Positions 16,674 to 26,900 of a DNA stretch of 64,000 bases are shown here, in pieces; the first letter of the stretch is position 1, and the number at the start of each line of letters is the position of its first letter. The notes beneath the pieces were generated by a model. It was not told the DNA's origin. It saw only the letters and a program-made list of their open reading frames with translations, and did not search any database. The position numbers and the translations under genes were made by a program. The stretch comes from Treponema saccharophilum DSM 2985 (GTDB lineage: Bacteria; Spirochaetota; Spirochaetia; Treponematales; Treponemataceae), in contig NZ_AGRW01000055.1 in assembly GCF_000255555.1 (NCBI RefSeq), positions 62,001 through 126,000 on the forward strand, given 5' to 3'.

Positions 16674-18236
16674 ATGAGCAAAATCGCTATCAGAATCAAT
16701 TCAGCTGACGTCGTTGCTGTTGCATTGCAGCCGATTGCGAAGGGCACCACTGTCGTGCTTGAGGCGATGGACAACGTTCCCGAAGCGAGCGTCACGCTTC
16801 AGGAGGACATCACTGCCGGGCATAAATTCGCCATCAGGGACATAAAGAAGGATGAGCCTGTAATAAAATACGGTTACCCAATCGGTGCGGCAAAAGAGGA
16901 TATAAAGGCGGGCTTCCACGTCCACACGCACAACATTCACACGCTTCTTTCGGAGAAATTCGAGTATTCCTACAACGCCGACAGCGCGAAGAAGGCTTAC
17001 GACGCATGGTACGCGGAATCGGAGCATCTCCGCAAGAACGTTCCGACCGTAAACGTCTACAAACGCGCGGACGGCCGCGTCGGTTCCCGCAACGAGGTTT
17101 GGATTGTTCCCCTCGTCGGCTGCGTCAACAAAATTTCCGAGAATCTCGCCGCGTGGGCGAACGGAAAATTCTGCGCGGGCGAGCCGAAACCGAGCGTCGA
17201 AGGCGGCCTTGAAGGATTCTTCACGTGGACGCATCCGTACGGCTGCTCACAGATGGGAGCGGACAAGGAGACGACCGCGCGCATCCTCGCCGATTTGGTG
17301 AACCATCCGAATGCGGGCGGCGTTCTCGTCGTCTCGCTCGGCTGCGAGGAGAACAACATCCCGTATTTCAAGAATTTCCTCGGCGATTACGACGAGAACC
17401 GCGTGAAATTCATGGTCACGCAGGATTTTGAGGACGAAATCGAAGAGGGAAAACGGCTTTTGACGGAGCTTGCCGGATATGTCTCGGCATTCCGCCGCGA
17501 AAGCGCCCCGCTCACGGAAATCGTCCTCGGAATGAAGTGTGGCGGCTCTGACGGAATGAGCGGAATCACGGCGAACGCGCTTATCGGCAGAATCTGCGAC
17601 GCGATGACGGGAATGGGCGGACGCGTCATGCTCACAGAAGTTCCCGAGATGTTCGGCGCGGAGCAGATGCTGATGAACCGCTGCGTGGACAAAAACCGGT
17701 TCGACAACACGGTGAACCTCATCAACGGGTTCAAGGACTACTACGCGCGCCACAACCAGGTCTGCTACGAGAATCCTTCCCCGGGAAACAAGGCGGGCGG
17801 AATCACGACGCTTGAGGACAAATCGCTCGGATGCGTGCAGAAAGGCGGAAAGGCGCCCGTCACGGGTGTTTTGAAATACGGCGAGCGCCTTACCGAAAAA
17901 GGGCTTTCGCTTCTCGAAGGTCCGGGCAACGACATCGTCTCCACGACTGACATGACGGCTGCGGGCGCGAACATCATCCTGTTCTCGACCGGTCGCGGAA
18001 CGCCGCTCGGTGCGCCCGTCCCGACGGTGAAAATCGCGACGAACCATCCGCTCGCGCAGAAAAAATCCGGCTGGATTGACTTCGACGCTGCGCGCCTCCT
18101 CGACGAGCCGAGCGATTCCGTCCGCGACGCGCTCCTCAATCAGATTTGCGACATCGTGTCCGGTCGTTCCGTCACGAAAAACGAGAAGAACGGCTACCGC
18201 GAGATTGCCATTTTCAAGGACGGCGTGACGCTGTAA
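16674..18236 (+). CDS. uxaA: Altronate dehydratase
   Basis: Converts D-altronate to 2-keto-3-deoxygluconate in the galacturonate pathway, an iron-dependent cytoplasmic lyase. 520 residues cover both the N-terminal SAF domain (HKFAIRDIKKDEPVIKYG, about residues 43-60) and the large catalytic domain, with HPYGCSQMG, LGCEENNIPYF, CGGSDGMSGITAN, the cysteine-containing GGITTLEDKSLGCVQKGG and FSTGRGTP, all hallmarks of the UxaA/GarD family. The match to UxaA is close end to end. It is a single gene with a GAGG site; the other galacturonate genes (uxaB, uxaC, kdgK) are not here. Confidence 0.93.
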   Translation: MSKIAIRINSADVVAVALQPIAKGTTVVLEAMDNVPEASVTLQEDITAGHKFAIRDIKKDEPVIKYGYPIGAAKEDIKAGFHVHTHNIHTLLSEKFEYSYNADSAKKAYDAWYAESEHLRKNVPTVNVYKRADGRVGSRNEVWIVPLVGCVNKISENLAAWANGKFCAGEPKPSVEGGLEGFFTWTHPYGCSQMGADKETTARILADLVNHPNAGGVLVVSLGCEENNIPYFKNFLGDYDENRVKFMVTQDFEDEIEEGKRLLTELAGYVSAFRRESAPLTEIVLGMKCGGSDGMSGITANALIGRICDAMTGMGGRVMLTEVPEMFGAEQMLMNRCVDKNRFDNTVNLINGFKDYYARHNQVCYENPSPGNKAGGITTLEDKSLGCVQKGGKAPVTGVLKYGERLTEKGLSLLEGPGNDIVSTTDMTAAGANIILFSTGRGTPLGAPVPTVKIATNHPLAQKKSGWIDFDAARLLDEPSDSVRDALLNQICDIVSGRSVTKNEKNGYREIAIFKDGVTL

Positions 18237-18342
18237 GTCGTTTTTCCGCCCGGAAAAGGTCAGCCGCGTGAGAAGAATCGTTTTCCCGCGGCTGCCTGAC
18301 GACGGAACGAACGCGAATCCGGAATGACAATTGAGTAAATCC

Positions 18343-18377
18343 CGCCCCCGGAACCAGTCCGCTCGGGGCGTTTTTTT
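18343..18377 (+). terminator. Rho-independent terminator after uxaA
   Basis: CGCCCCCG (18343-18350) pairs with CGGGGCG (18364-18370), followed by seven T. It ends the uxaA transcript before the methyltransferase gene. Confidence 0.8.
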
Positions 18378-18452
18378 ATGCCGGAAACTGCAAAATAGCT
18401 TGAAAAAGAGCGAATCCCGCAAGTATCATGCTTTCCGCCCGTGGAGATGAAG

Positions 18453-19400
18453 ATGAGCGAAAACAAAACGAAAGCCCCCAGAAACAAGACTATCGAAATT
18501 TCCGATTCCGAGGCGGAATCTCTTCGGAAAAGGCTTTTTGTTCCGGCGCGCTCGGGGGAAATCCGGGCGGATGAATTCGTCGGGCGCACGATTCTGGGCG
18601 ATTGCGTCGATATTCTTCCCCGCCTTCCCGAGTCGTTCGCCGACCTTGTCATCTGCGACCCGCCGTACAATCTCTCGAAAAAATTCGGTGATTTCTCGTT
18701 CCGCTCGATGGATTCGGAACAATACGAGGAATATCTTGAGTCGTGGCTTCCCGCACTTTGCCGGATAGTGAAGCCGAGCGGCTCGCTTTATCTTTGCGGC
18801 GACTGGAAATGCACAGCTTCCCTCCAGCGCGTGCTTGAGCGCAATATGACGGTGCTGAACCGCATAACATGGCAGCGGGAAAAAGGTCGCGGCGCGAGCC
18901 GGAACTGGAAGAATTCGATGGAGGACATTTGGTTCGCCGTGAAAAATCCCGCGGAATACGTTTTCAACATCGATGACGTGAAGGTAAAGCGCCGGGTTCT
19001 GGCGCCTTATACGGAAAAGGGCATTCCGAAAGACTGGGAATTTGACGGGGAGAAGAAATTCCGCCTTACGTATCCGTCGAATTTCTGGGACGATATCACC
19101 GTTCCGTTTTGGTCGATGCCTGAAAATACCGAGCATCCGACGCAGAAGCCCGAAAAGCTGTACGCGAAACTTATCCTTGCGTCGTCGAATCCCGGCGACA
19201 TAGTGTTCGACCCGTTTCTCGGAAGCGGAACCGCGAGCGTCGTCGCAAAAAAACTCGGCAGGCGGTTTGCCGGAATCGAAATCGACGAGAGATACTGCCT
19301 CCTCGCGGAAAAACGGCTTGTCCTTGCAGAAACGGACGCCACAATTCAGGGGTACGGTGACGGCGTTTTTTGGGAGCGGAATTCAGCGGCGCAAAAATGA
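18453..19400 (+). CDS. Orphan site-specific DNA methyltransferase, beta class
   Basis: S-adenosylmethionine-dependent DNA N6-adenine or N4-cytosine methyltransferase of 315 residues. Motif IV DPPY is at residues 69-72 and motif I (DPFLGSGTASVVAKKLGRRF) near residue 255, an order typical of the beta (CcrM-like) class, with the target-recognition region between. HPTQKPEKLYAKLI is the conserved stretch before motif I. The start is the ATG at 18453 with GGAG 7 bases upstream; a GTG at 18441 is possible. No restriction endonuclease gene is adjacent, so it is solitary in this window and may act in regulation or replication control. The recognition sequence cannot be read from the protein. Confidence 0.88.
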   Translation: MSENKTKAPRNKTIEISDSEAESLRKRLFVPARSGEIRADEFVGRTILGDCVDILPRLPESFADLVICDPPYNLSKKFGDFSFRSMDSEQYEEYLESWLPALCRIVKPSGSLYLCGDWKCTASLQRVLERNMTVLNRITWQREKGRGASRNWKNSMEDIWFAVKNPAEYVFNIDDVKVKRRVLAPYTEKGIPKDWEFDGEKKFRLTYPSNFWDDITVPFWSMPENTEHPTQKPEKLYAKLILASSNPGDIVFDPFLGSGTASVVAKKLGRRFAGIEIDERYCLLAEKRLVLAETDATIQGYGDGVFWERNSAAQK

Positions 19401-19449
19401 CCGTTCGCCGTTTTTTTTGAGAAAAAACGCAGAATTTTTCAAAAAACAC

Positions 19450-19477
19450 TTGCATTTTAACAAAGCCGTGGTATCAT
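19450..19477 (+). promoter_or_regulatory. Promoter of twin RNA copy 1
   Basis: TTGCAT (19450-19455), 16-base spacer, TATCAT (19472-19477). The second RNA copy has the same -35 and the same spacer length with TATTAT as -10, so the promoter is conserved along with the RNA. Confidence 0.8.
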
Positions 19478-19535
19478 AAAGTCGTGGTCAGGAAAGAGAT
19501 GAGGACTTACACCGGCTGCACGTACAGGAGGCGTT

Positions 19536-19583
19536 ATGCAATATCCGACGAAGAGAGAAGGCTCAGAAGAGCATGTTCACTAA
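19536..19583 (+). CDS. Putative 15-residue leader peptide in twin RNA copy 1
   Basis: AGGAGG followed 4 bases later by ATG; the peptide is MQYPTKREGSEEHVH and ends with TAA. The copy in the other RNA has the same length and stop codon and the same first residues apart from Tyr/Phe. Changes include the synonymous ACG/ACA and TCA/TCT. Translation is plausible but the coding conservation is partly confounded with RNA structure. Confidence 0.5.
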   Translation: MQYPTKREGSEEHVH

Positions 19584-19653
19584 TTTATTGCGCCACCAGC
19601 GGCTAAGCTGGCACAGAAAAAATGCGGTTCTTTTAAGAACTTCAGCATTCTAA

Positions 19654-19685
19654 ACGGCACCGGAGATACGGTGCCGTCTTTTTTT
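19654..19685 (+). terminator. Terminator at the 3' end of twin RNA copy 1
   Basis: ACGGCACC (19654-19661) pairs with GGTGCCGT (19670-19677) around an 8-base loop, followed by C and seven T. The stem is kept in copy 2. Confidence 0.85.
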
Positions 19686-19878
19686 GCGCGGAGGCATTCT
19701 CCGCCGGTTTTCGTGACGAATCGAAACCGTCTGGCATTTTTATGCGGGCGCGACGTCTACCATAAAGCCGGAAAATCATGTATACTCCAATCCCGATTAT
19801 GGACGCGTGTATTTGCAACAGAAAGGGCTTTCTCTCAATAAAATCATCGTCCGCTTTATTTTTAATCCGTATTTTTTA

Positions 19879-19909
19879 GGCTGAATTCTTTGGATTCAGC
19901 CTTTTTTTT
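19879..19909 (+). terminator. Terminator/attenuator immediately before carB
   Basis: GGCTGAAT (19879-19886), 7-base loop, ATTCAGCC (19894-19901), then eight T. Only 13 bases separate the T-run from the carB ATG, and the GAGG ribosome binding site starts right after the T-run. A full terminator in this position would stop transcription before carB unless it is prevented from folding, so it is best read as an attenuator. Confidence 0.75.
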
Positions 19910-19922
19910 GAGGTTTTTCGTT

Positions 19923-22900
19923 ATGAGCAAAAGAGAAGACATCGACAAGGTGCTGATTATCGGTTCAGGACCGATTGTCATCGGGCAGGCGTGCGAGTTC
20001 GACTATTCGGGAACGCAGGCGTGCAAGGCGTTGCGCGAACAGGGATACAAAATCGTCCTCGTCAACTCGAACCCGGCGACGATAATGACCGACCCCGTCA
20101 TGGCGGACGCGACGTACATCGAGCCGCTGAATGTGGAGAGGCTTTCGCAGATAATCGAGAAGGAACGCCCGGACGCGCTTCTCCCGAACCTCGGCGGCCA
20201 GACGGGACTGAACATGGCGATGGAGCTGAACAAGGCGGGCGTCCTCGACAAGTACGGCGTGAAGGTAATCGGCGTGAACCTCGACGCAATCGAACGGGGC
20301 GAGGACCGCGAGATTTTCAAGGAGACGATGAAGAACCTCGGAATCGACACGCCGAGAAGCGACATCTGCCACACCGTCGAGGGCGCGGAGAAAATCGCCG
20401 AAAAAATCGGGTTCCCGCTCGTCGTCCGTCCCGCATATACGATGGGCGGCCAGGGCGGCGGATTCTGCTACAACATCGAGGAGCTGCGCACAATCGTCTC
20501 AAACGGGCTTGATTTGTCGATGACGCACCAGTGTCTTATCGAGGAGTCGATTCTCGGCTGGGAGGAACTTGAGGTCGAGGTCGTGCGCGACTCGAAAAAC
20601 CAGATGGTCGCAATCTGCTTCATCGAGAACATCGACGCGGTGGGCGTCCATACTGGCGACAGTTTCTGCTCCGCGCCGTTCCTCACTATTGACAAGGCGC
20701 TTGAGGAGAAGCTCCGCACGATGGCGTTCAAGATTGTCGAGTCGATCGGCGTCATCGGCGGAACGAACGTGCAATTCGCGCACAACCCCAAGACTGGACG
20801 CGTCGTCATAATCGAAATCAACCCGCGCACGTCGCGCTCGTCCGCGCTCGCCTCGAAGGCGACGGGGTTCCCGATTGCGCTCATCTCCGCCAAACTCGCC
20901 AGCGGCCTTACGCTTGATGAAATTCCGTACTGGCGCGACGGCACGCTCGACAAGTACACCCCGGGCGGCGCGCCCGACGGCGATTACGTCGTCCTCAAAT
21001 TCGCGCGCTGGGCGTTCGAGAAATTCCGCGGCGCGGAGGATTCGCTCGGCACTTCGATGAAGGCGGTCGGCGAGGTCATGTCAATCGGAAAGACGTTCAA
21101 GGAGACGTTCCAGAAGGCGATACGCGGGCTTGAGAACGGGCGCGCGGGGCTTGGCTTCGCGAAAGACTTCAACAAGAAGAGCGCCGACGAGCTTTGCGAG
21201 ATGCTCCGCACGGCTTCGAGCGAGCGGTATTTCCAGATGTACGAGGCGCTCAGGAAGGGCGTTTCCGTCGAGAAGCTGCACGAAATCACGTTCGTCAAGG
21301 AATACTTCATCAACGAGATGAAGGAGCTTGTCGAGCTTGAGGAGAAGATGCTCCAGAATCCGGGACGCGTTCCCGAGGACAGCCTCCTCATCCAGGCGAA
21401 GAAGGACGGATTCTCCGACAAATATCTCTCGAAAATACTCAAGGTCTCGGAAAAGGACATCAGGAAACGGCGCAACGAGCTTGGAATCCGCGAGGCGTGG
21501 CTTGCCGTTCCAGTCTCTGGCGTGAAGGGCGCGAACTACTACTATTCGACGTACAACGCCGAGGACAAATCGACGGCGACGACGAACCCCAAGAAGATAA
21601 TGATTCTCGGCGGCGGCCCGAACAGAATCGGACAGGGAATCGAATTCGACTACTGCTGCTGCCACGCGGCGATGCAGCTCAAGGAACTCGGATATGAGAC
21701 GATTATCGTCAACTGCAACCCCGAGACGGTCTCCACGGACTACGACACGTCGGACAAACTCTACTTCGAGCCGGTCACGACGGAGGACGTCCTCCAGATT
21801 TACGAGAAGGAGAAGCCGTTCGGCGTAATCGTGCAGTTCGGCGGGCAGACTCCGCTCAACATCGCGCGCGAGTTGCAGGAAAACGGCGTGAACATTCTCG
21901 GAACGTCAATCGACTCCATCGACATCGCCGAGGACCGCGACCTTTTCCGCCACATGATGGACAAACTCGGAATCCCGATGCCCGAAAGCGGGATGGCGGT
22001 GGACTTTGACGAGGCGAAAGCGTGCGCGGAGAGAATCGGCTACCCGATTATGATTCGCCCGTCGTTCGTTTTGGGCGGACGCGGAATGGAGGTCATCTAC
22101 GACGAGAAGACGCTCAAGGAATACGTCGAGAAAGCCGTCGGCGTCACACCCGACCGCCCGCTCCTCATCGACCGCTTCCTCAAGAACGCGCTCGAATGCG
22201 AGGCGGACGCGCTTGCCGACTCGAACCACGTCTACATTCCCGCGGTCATGGAGCACGTCGAGCTTGCCGGAATCCACTCGGGCGACAGCGCGTGCGTCAT
22301 TCCTCCGGTCTCGATTCCGAAGGAGAACCTCGCGACAATCAAGGAATACACGAGGAAAATCGCCGAAAGCCTCCACGTCTGCGGCCTTATGAACATGCAG
22401 TACGCGATTGAGGACGGAAAGGTCTACGTCATAGAGGCGAACCCGCGCGCAAGCCGCACCGTCCCGCTCGTGTCGAAAGTCTGCGACACGCAGATGGCGC
22501 GGCTCGCCACGCGGATGATGCTCGGCGAGTCGCTTGAGTCGCTCGGGCTTAAGGACAAGACGATTCCGTATTTCGGCGCGAAGGAGGCTGTCCTTCCGTG
22601 GGCGCGCTTCCCGGGCGTTGACCCGATTCTCGGGCCGGAAATGCGCTCGACGGGCGAGGTTCTCGGAATGGCGGAGAATTTCCCGCTCGCGTTCTACAAG
22701 TCGCAGGAAGCCGCCGGCTCGGAGCTTCCGCACGCGCCTGCCGCCTGGGAGAACAAGAAGGTCCTGATTTCCCTGTCGAACAAGGAAGGGCAGAAGGAGC
22801 AGGTTCTCTTCATCGGAAAGACGCTCAAGGATTTGGGATTCACGATTGTCAGCACGGAAGGAACCGCGGAATTCTACCGCGAGAACGGAATCAAGTGCGA

Positions 22901-23174
22901 CGTGGTGAACAAAATCGGCGGCGGACGTCCCGACGTAATCGACGCGATTATGAACAAGGAAGTCTGTCTCGTCATCAACACTCCCAAAGCGAAGCGCAAC
23001 TACGCCGAGGACAGGAAGACAATCCGCAAGGCGTGCCTCAAGTACAAGGTGCCGTACATCACGACGCTTGCAGGCGCGATGGCGGCCGTGCAGGGAATCG
23101 CCTCCGTCAAGAACGGGAACGGCGGCGAGGGCGGCGTGAAGTCGCTTCAGGAATACCACGGAATGATTCGCTGA
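19923..23174 (+). CDS. carB: Carbamoyl-phosphate synthase large subunit
   Basis: Synthesises carbamoyl phosphate from bicarbonate, ammonia (channelled from the small-subunit glutaminase) and two ATP, feeding arginine and pyrimidine synthesis. 1083 residues cover the complete tandem architecture: first ATP-grasp half from VLIIGSGPIVIGQACEFDYSG, oligomerisation region, second half from IMILGGGPNRIGQGIEFDYCC (about residue 560), and a C-terminal MGS-like allosteric domain (VLFIGKTLKDLGF..STEGTA). The start is ATG 19923 with GAGG; the frame continues 11 codons upstream through the attenuator hairpin. No carA is in the window. The other carB (fused to DapF) is convergent. Confidence 0.95.
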   Translation: MSKREDIDKVLIIGSGPIVIGQACEFDYSGTQACKALREQGYKIVLVNSNPATIMTDPVMADATYIEPLNVERLSQIIEKERPDALLPNLGGQTGLNMAMELNKAGVLDKYGVKVIGVNLDAIERGEDREIFKETMKNLGIDTPRSDICHTVEGAEKIAEKIGFPLVVRPAYTMGGQGGGFCYNIEELRTIVSNGLDLSMTHQCLIEESILGWEELEVEVVRDSKNQMVAICFIENIDAVGVHTGDSFCSAPFLTIDKALEEKLRTMAFKIVESIGVIGGTNVQFAHNPKTGRVVIIEINPRTSRSSALASKATGFPIALISAKLASGLTLDEIPYWRDGTLDKYTPGGAPDGDYVVLKFARWAFEKFRGAEDSLGTSMKAVGEVMSIGKTFKETFQKAIRGLENGRAGLGFAKDFNKKSADELCEMLRTASSERYFQMYEALRKGVSVEKLHEITFVKEYFINEMKELVELEEKMLQNPGRVPEDSLLIQAKKDGFSDKYLSKILKVSEKDIRKRRNELGIREAWLAVPVSGVKGANYYYSTYNAEDKSTATTNPKKIMILGGGPNRIGQGIEFDYCCCHAAMQLKELGYETIIVNCNPETVSTDYDTSDKLYFEPVTTEDVLQIYEKEKPFGVIVQFGGQTPLNIARELQENGVNILGTSIDSIDIAEDRDLFRHMMDKLGIPMPESGMAVDFDEAKACAERIGYPIMIRPSFVLGGRGMEVIYDEKTLKEYVEKAVGVTPDRPLLIDRFLKNALECEADALADSNHVYIPAVMEHVELAGIHSGDSACVIPPVSIPKENLATIKEYTRKIAESLHVCGLMNMQYAIEDGKVYVIEANPRASRTVPLVSKVCDTQMARLATRMMLGESLESLGLKDKTIPYFGAKEAVLPWARFPGVDPILGPEMRSTGEVLGMAENFPLAFYKSQEAAGSELPHAPAAWENKKVLISLSNKEGQKEQVLFIGKTLKDLGFTIVSTEGTAEFYRENGIKCDVVNKIGGGRPDVIDAIMNKEVCLVINTPKAKRNYAEDRKTIRKACLKYKVPYITTLAGAMAAVQGIASVKNGNGGEGGVKSLQEYHGMIR

Positions 23175-23214
23175 TGCGAATGGTTCCTGCGGGATTCGCG
23201 GTTTTATGAATTTT

Positions 23215-23254
23215 CCCGCCCTGACGGAGAATGTGTCGGGGCGGGATTTTTTTT
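23215..23254 (+). terminator. Rho-independent terminator after carB
   Basis: CCCGCCC (23215-23221) pairs with GGGCGGG (23239-23245), followed by A and eight T. Confidence 0.85.
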
Positions 23255-23264
23255 GGGAGCCTGA

Positions 23265-23876
23265 ATGAGAAGAATGTTCTCCATTGTCGCCTGTGTCGTT
23301 TTGATGGCGCAGGCCTCGTTTTTGTCTTCGCTTTCGTTCGGGGCGAAAATGAAGGACGAGTACCGCGAGTCGTCGTTCGCTTCAGCGGAGAATGTGCGCG
23401 CTGCGGGCGCTGATTCCTATTCGCTCTACTTCAAGACGAAATGCCATCTCCTTCGCAACAGCTGGCTCACGGCGTGGTCCTGGTACGAGATTTCGTTCTA
23501 TTCGGGACTGGACGGTGAGTGCGCCGAACGGACGTTCGTCTATCCGTTCAACAGGGACGGACGGAACATCTAACTTACGGGATGAGATTCCGCGCGTTCG
23601 TAATTTACTGGCATTTCGGGAAATCCGGCAGCGTGCTGGAGTACGTCCTCGACCACATCGAGGAGTCGGATGAAATCCGTTTTGTGGGGCATTCGTATGT
23701 TGCCGCGGATTCCATTAAAACTTTCCGCAAGTAAAATCGCCCTGATGAAGAAAAACGACGTCGCCGAAGTTCTTGAGGTGTGCGCGAAAGAGAAAATCGA
23801 CGGCATTGATTCGGCGTGGCTCCGCATCCGTACAGAAAGCGGTTTTCTCACGAACGGTAGAGAATGGCGCGACTAG
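23265..23876 (+). pseudogene. Decayed gene for a secreted protein with an SH3-like end
   Basis: Three overlapping pieces in different frames read as one protein. 23265-23573 codes a signal-peptide-like start (MRRMFSIVACVVLMAQASFL) and about 80 further residues ending in VYPFNRDGRNI. The frame ending at 23734 continues with LTYGMRFRAFVIYWHFGKSG. A third, ending at 23876, gives KKNDVAEVLEV..SAWLRIRTESG, which resembles a bacterial SH3 domain strand pattern. Two frameshifts (near 23560-23580 and near 23700) would join them. It sits between the two carB genes. The alternative is one intact 102-residue secreted protein followed by non-coding DNA. Confidence 0.55.
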
Positions 23877-23882
23877 CTCCGC

Positions 23883-23919
23883 AAAAAAAAATCGGGACTG
23901 CGAGCGCGCAATCCCGATT
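23883..23919 (-). terminator. Rho-independent terminator after carB-dapF
   Basis: On the minus strand AATCGGGA (23912-23919 as plus-strand TCCCGATT) pairs with TCCCGATT (plus 23890-23897), followed by a run of T (plus A 23883-23890). Confidence 0.8.
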
Positions 23920-23951
23920 TCCATCCGCAAAAAACGCGGGTTTTCAGTTTT

Positions 23952-26900
23952 TTAGATTTCGATTTCGCCCGAGAAGCAGACCGCCGTCGTTCCCGTGAGG
24001 AAAACGGTCTCGCCCGTGTAGCGGACAATCAGCTCGCCGCCGCGGACTTTTACGGTGATGTCCTCGTCGAGCGGGCAGAACCCGTTGAGAACGGCAGCGA
24101 CTGCCGCCGCGCACGCGCCTGTTCCGCATGCGGGTGTCTCGCCGTTTCCGCGCTCCCACGTCCTCATCTTCAGCTCGTTCTTTCCGACGACGCGGACGAA
24201 TTCGACGTTCGTGCGCTCGGGGAAGGCGGGGTGGTTCTCAATCATCGGGCCGACTTCCGTCACGCGCTCCTTGTCCACGAATTTCGAGAACACGACGCAG
24301 TGCGGGTTTCCGACGGCGACGCTCGTGACGGAATATGAATTTCCCGCCACGTCGATTTTCTGGGCGACGACAGCTTCCGCGGGCGTTTTTCCGCCCAAGC
24401 TTACCGGAGCGACGCCGAGGTTCGTCGGGATGTTCTTCGGCTTGAATTTCGGCGCGCCCATATCGACGCGGACGGAATTCACCTTTCCGTTCAGCTTGTA
24501 GAGGAGGAGCGACTTGACGCCCGCCTCAGTGTCGACGGTCAGCGTTGCGGTCGGCGACGAAGGCTCGTGCCTGTCCGCGATTCCGTTTATGTTGTTGTCG
24601 TAGAGATATTTCGCTACAGCGCGGATTGCGTTTCCTGCCATGCGGCTTTCCGTTCCATCCCTGTTGAAGAATCTCATCGTGGCGTCCGCCTTGTCGCTCT
24701 TCTCGATGAGGACGAGCGAATCCGCGCCGACCTGCGTCCGTCTGTCGCACAGGCGAACCGCAAGCCCCGCCGGATTCTTGACAGGCTGCTCCATAGCGTT
24801 GACGACGATGAAATCGTTCCCAGTCGACTGCATTTTCGTGAACTCGATTTTCTGCTTGGAAGTCCTGAGCTTGTTGATGTCGACGAGCTCCACGTTCTCC
24901 GCGGAATATGCCGATTTCAGGCAGTCTGCGATTGCGTTGGCGGTGTCGATTGCCGTGAGGCACGGAATGTCGCGCTCGACGGCATGTCTTCTGATTTTGA
25001 CCGAATCCGCGCGCGGGTTCCTTCCCTTCGCGCTTGTCGAGATTATGTACGCGATTTTTCCCGAATCGAGGAGCGTCAGCACGTTGTCGTTCGGATTCTC
25101 CTTGATTTTCGCGACGACCTGGACTTCCATTCCGAAATCGGAGATTACGCGCGCAGTTCCCTCCGTCGCGTAGAGCTTGAATCCCATGTCGTAGAATTTC
25201 CGCGCGAGGTCGGGTATCTCAAAATGGTCGGTCGTCCTAATCGTGAACAGGACGCCGAGCGGGTTCGCGGCCGCTTTTGTCGGGTGGTTGAGCTTGTAGC
25301 CCGCCGCGATGAGACCCTTGTATATTGCCTCCTCCCGCGTTGACGCGATTCCGAGAACCTCGCCCGTGCTCTTCATTTCGGGGCCGAGGTGCGTGTCGAC
25401 GTCCATCAGCTTCTCGAAGCTGAACACGGGAACCTTCACCGCAAAATAGGGCGGAATCCGGTGCAGTCCCGTTCCGAATCCCATGTCGCGGATTTTTTCC
25501 CCGAGCATGGCGCGCACCGCAAGTTCGACCATCGGAACGCCCGTCACTTTTGAGATGTACGGAACGGTACGGCTTGAGCGCGGGTTCACCTCGATTATGT
25601 AGAGGTCGTTGTTGTAGATGAGATACTGGATGTTTACGAGGCCTTTCGTCCCGAGCTGGATTGCCAAATCCTTCGACTGGCGGATGATTTTCTGCCTGAG
25701 AACGTCGTTCAGGTTCCATGACGGGTAGACCGCGATGGAGTCGCCCGAATGGATTCCCGTGCGCTCGATATGCTCCATGATTCCAGGGATGAGGATGTCC
25801 TCGCCGTCGCAGATTCCGTCAACCTCAAGCTCGATTCCCATCATGTACTGGTCGATGAGGACGGGGTTCTCGATTCCCTGCGCGAGGATGATTTTCATGT
25901 ATTCGCGCACGTCGTCGTCGTTGAACGCGACAATCATGTTCTGCCCGCCGAGAACGTAGCTCGGGCGCAGAAGAACCGGATAGCCGAGTTTCGATGTCGC
26001 CTCAAGCGCCTCTTTTTCCGTGAACACCGTAAGCCCCTTCGGCCTCTTGATGTTGAGCCGCGCGCACAATTCCTCGAATCGCTCCCTGTCCTCCGCCAAG
26101 TCGATTGCGTCCGCGCTCGTTCCGAGAATCCTGATTCCCTGGTCGGAAAGGAATTTCGCGAGCTTGATTGCCGTTCCGCCGCCGAACGCGACGACGACGC
26201 CGACGGGTTTTTCCGTATTGTACACGCCCATCACGTCTTCCGGCGTAAGCGGCTCGAAGTAGAGCCTGTCCGCGGTGTCGAAGTCGGTGGAGACCGTCTC
26301 CGGGTTGTTGTTAATCGTGACGACGTCGTACCCGAGCTTTTTGAGCGCCCACACGCACTGCACGCTCGCGTAGTCGAATTCGATTCCCTGTCCGATTCTG
26401 ATGGGGCCGGAGCCGAGAACGATGACGGTTCCCTTCTTCGACTTCTTTCCTTCCGACTCGCGCTCTTTGAGGAACGCTCCTGCCTCGTTCTCGCTGTCGT
26501 ATCCCGCGTAGAAATACGGCGTCTCCGCGCTGAACTCGCCCGCGCACGTGTCAACCATCTTGAACGATGGCGCGATGTGCGCGAGTTTTCCTTCCGCGCT
26601 CAGTTTTTTCGCCTCGTCCGCCTCCGCAAGGATTCCGCCCGCGCCGATTATTTTCGCGCCGGAAATCGCGCTGATTACGCTGTCCGGGTAGCCGAGCTTT
26701 TTCGCCCTGACGTACATTTCCTGCGTCGGTTCGATTTTCTTTTCCTTGAGAGCTGCGAATTCGTTCTCGATGTTGGCGAGGTTCCGGAGCTTCTCCAAAA
26801 ACCACGTGTCGATTTTCGTGACGGAATGAATTTCTTCGATGCTCATGATTCCGCGCTTTATCGCCGCAAAAATCGCGAAGATGCGCTGGTCCGTGCATTC

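Larger units (their letters stand above)
19484..19685 (+). ncRNA. Twin structured RNA, copy 1, upstream of carB
   Basis: A roughly 200-nt transcript with its own promoter and terminator, of no family I recognise. It shares blocks of 25, 19 and 29 identical bases with the copy on the other strand at 28515-28734. It contains a 15-codon ORF (19536-19583). GCAAT at its start (19538-19542) plus GGC in its ribosome binding site can pair with ATTGCGCC (19587-19594) just after its stop. A hairpin inside the ORF covaries between copies (GCTC-GAGC here, ACTC-GAGT there), and CCAGC-GCTGG follows. It precedes carB by 237 bases. It may be a cis leader or a free small RNA. Confidence 0.8.

Noticed and set aside
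19484-19685. 6S RNA, SRP RNA, RNase P, tmRNA, T-box or a known riboswitch as identity of the twin RNAs
   Set aside because: I could not find the hallmark motifs of those families (SRP apical loop, P4 of RNase P, tRNA-like tmRNA ends, T-box AGGGTGG, common riboswitch cores). 6S remains the least excluded because it is defined by fold.
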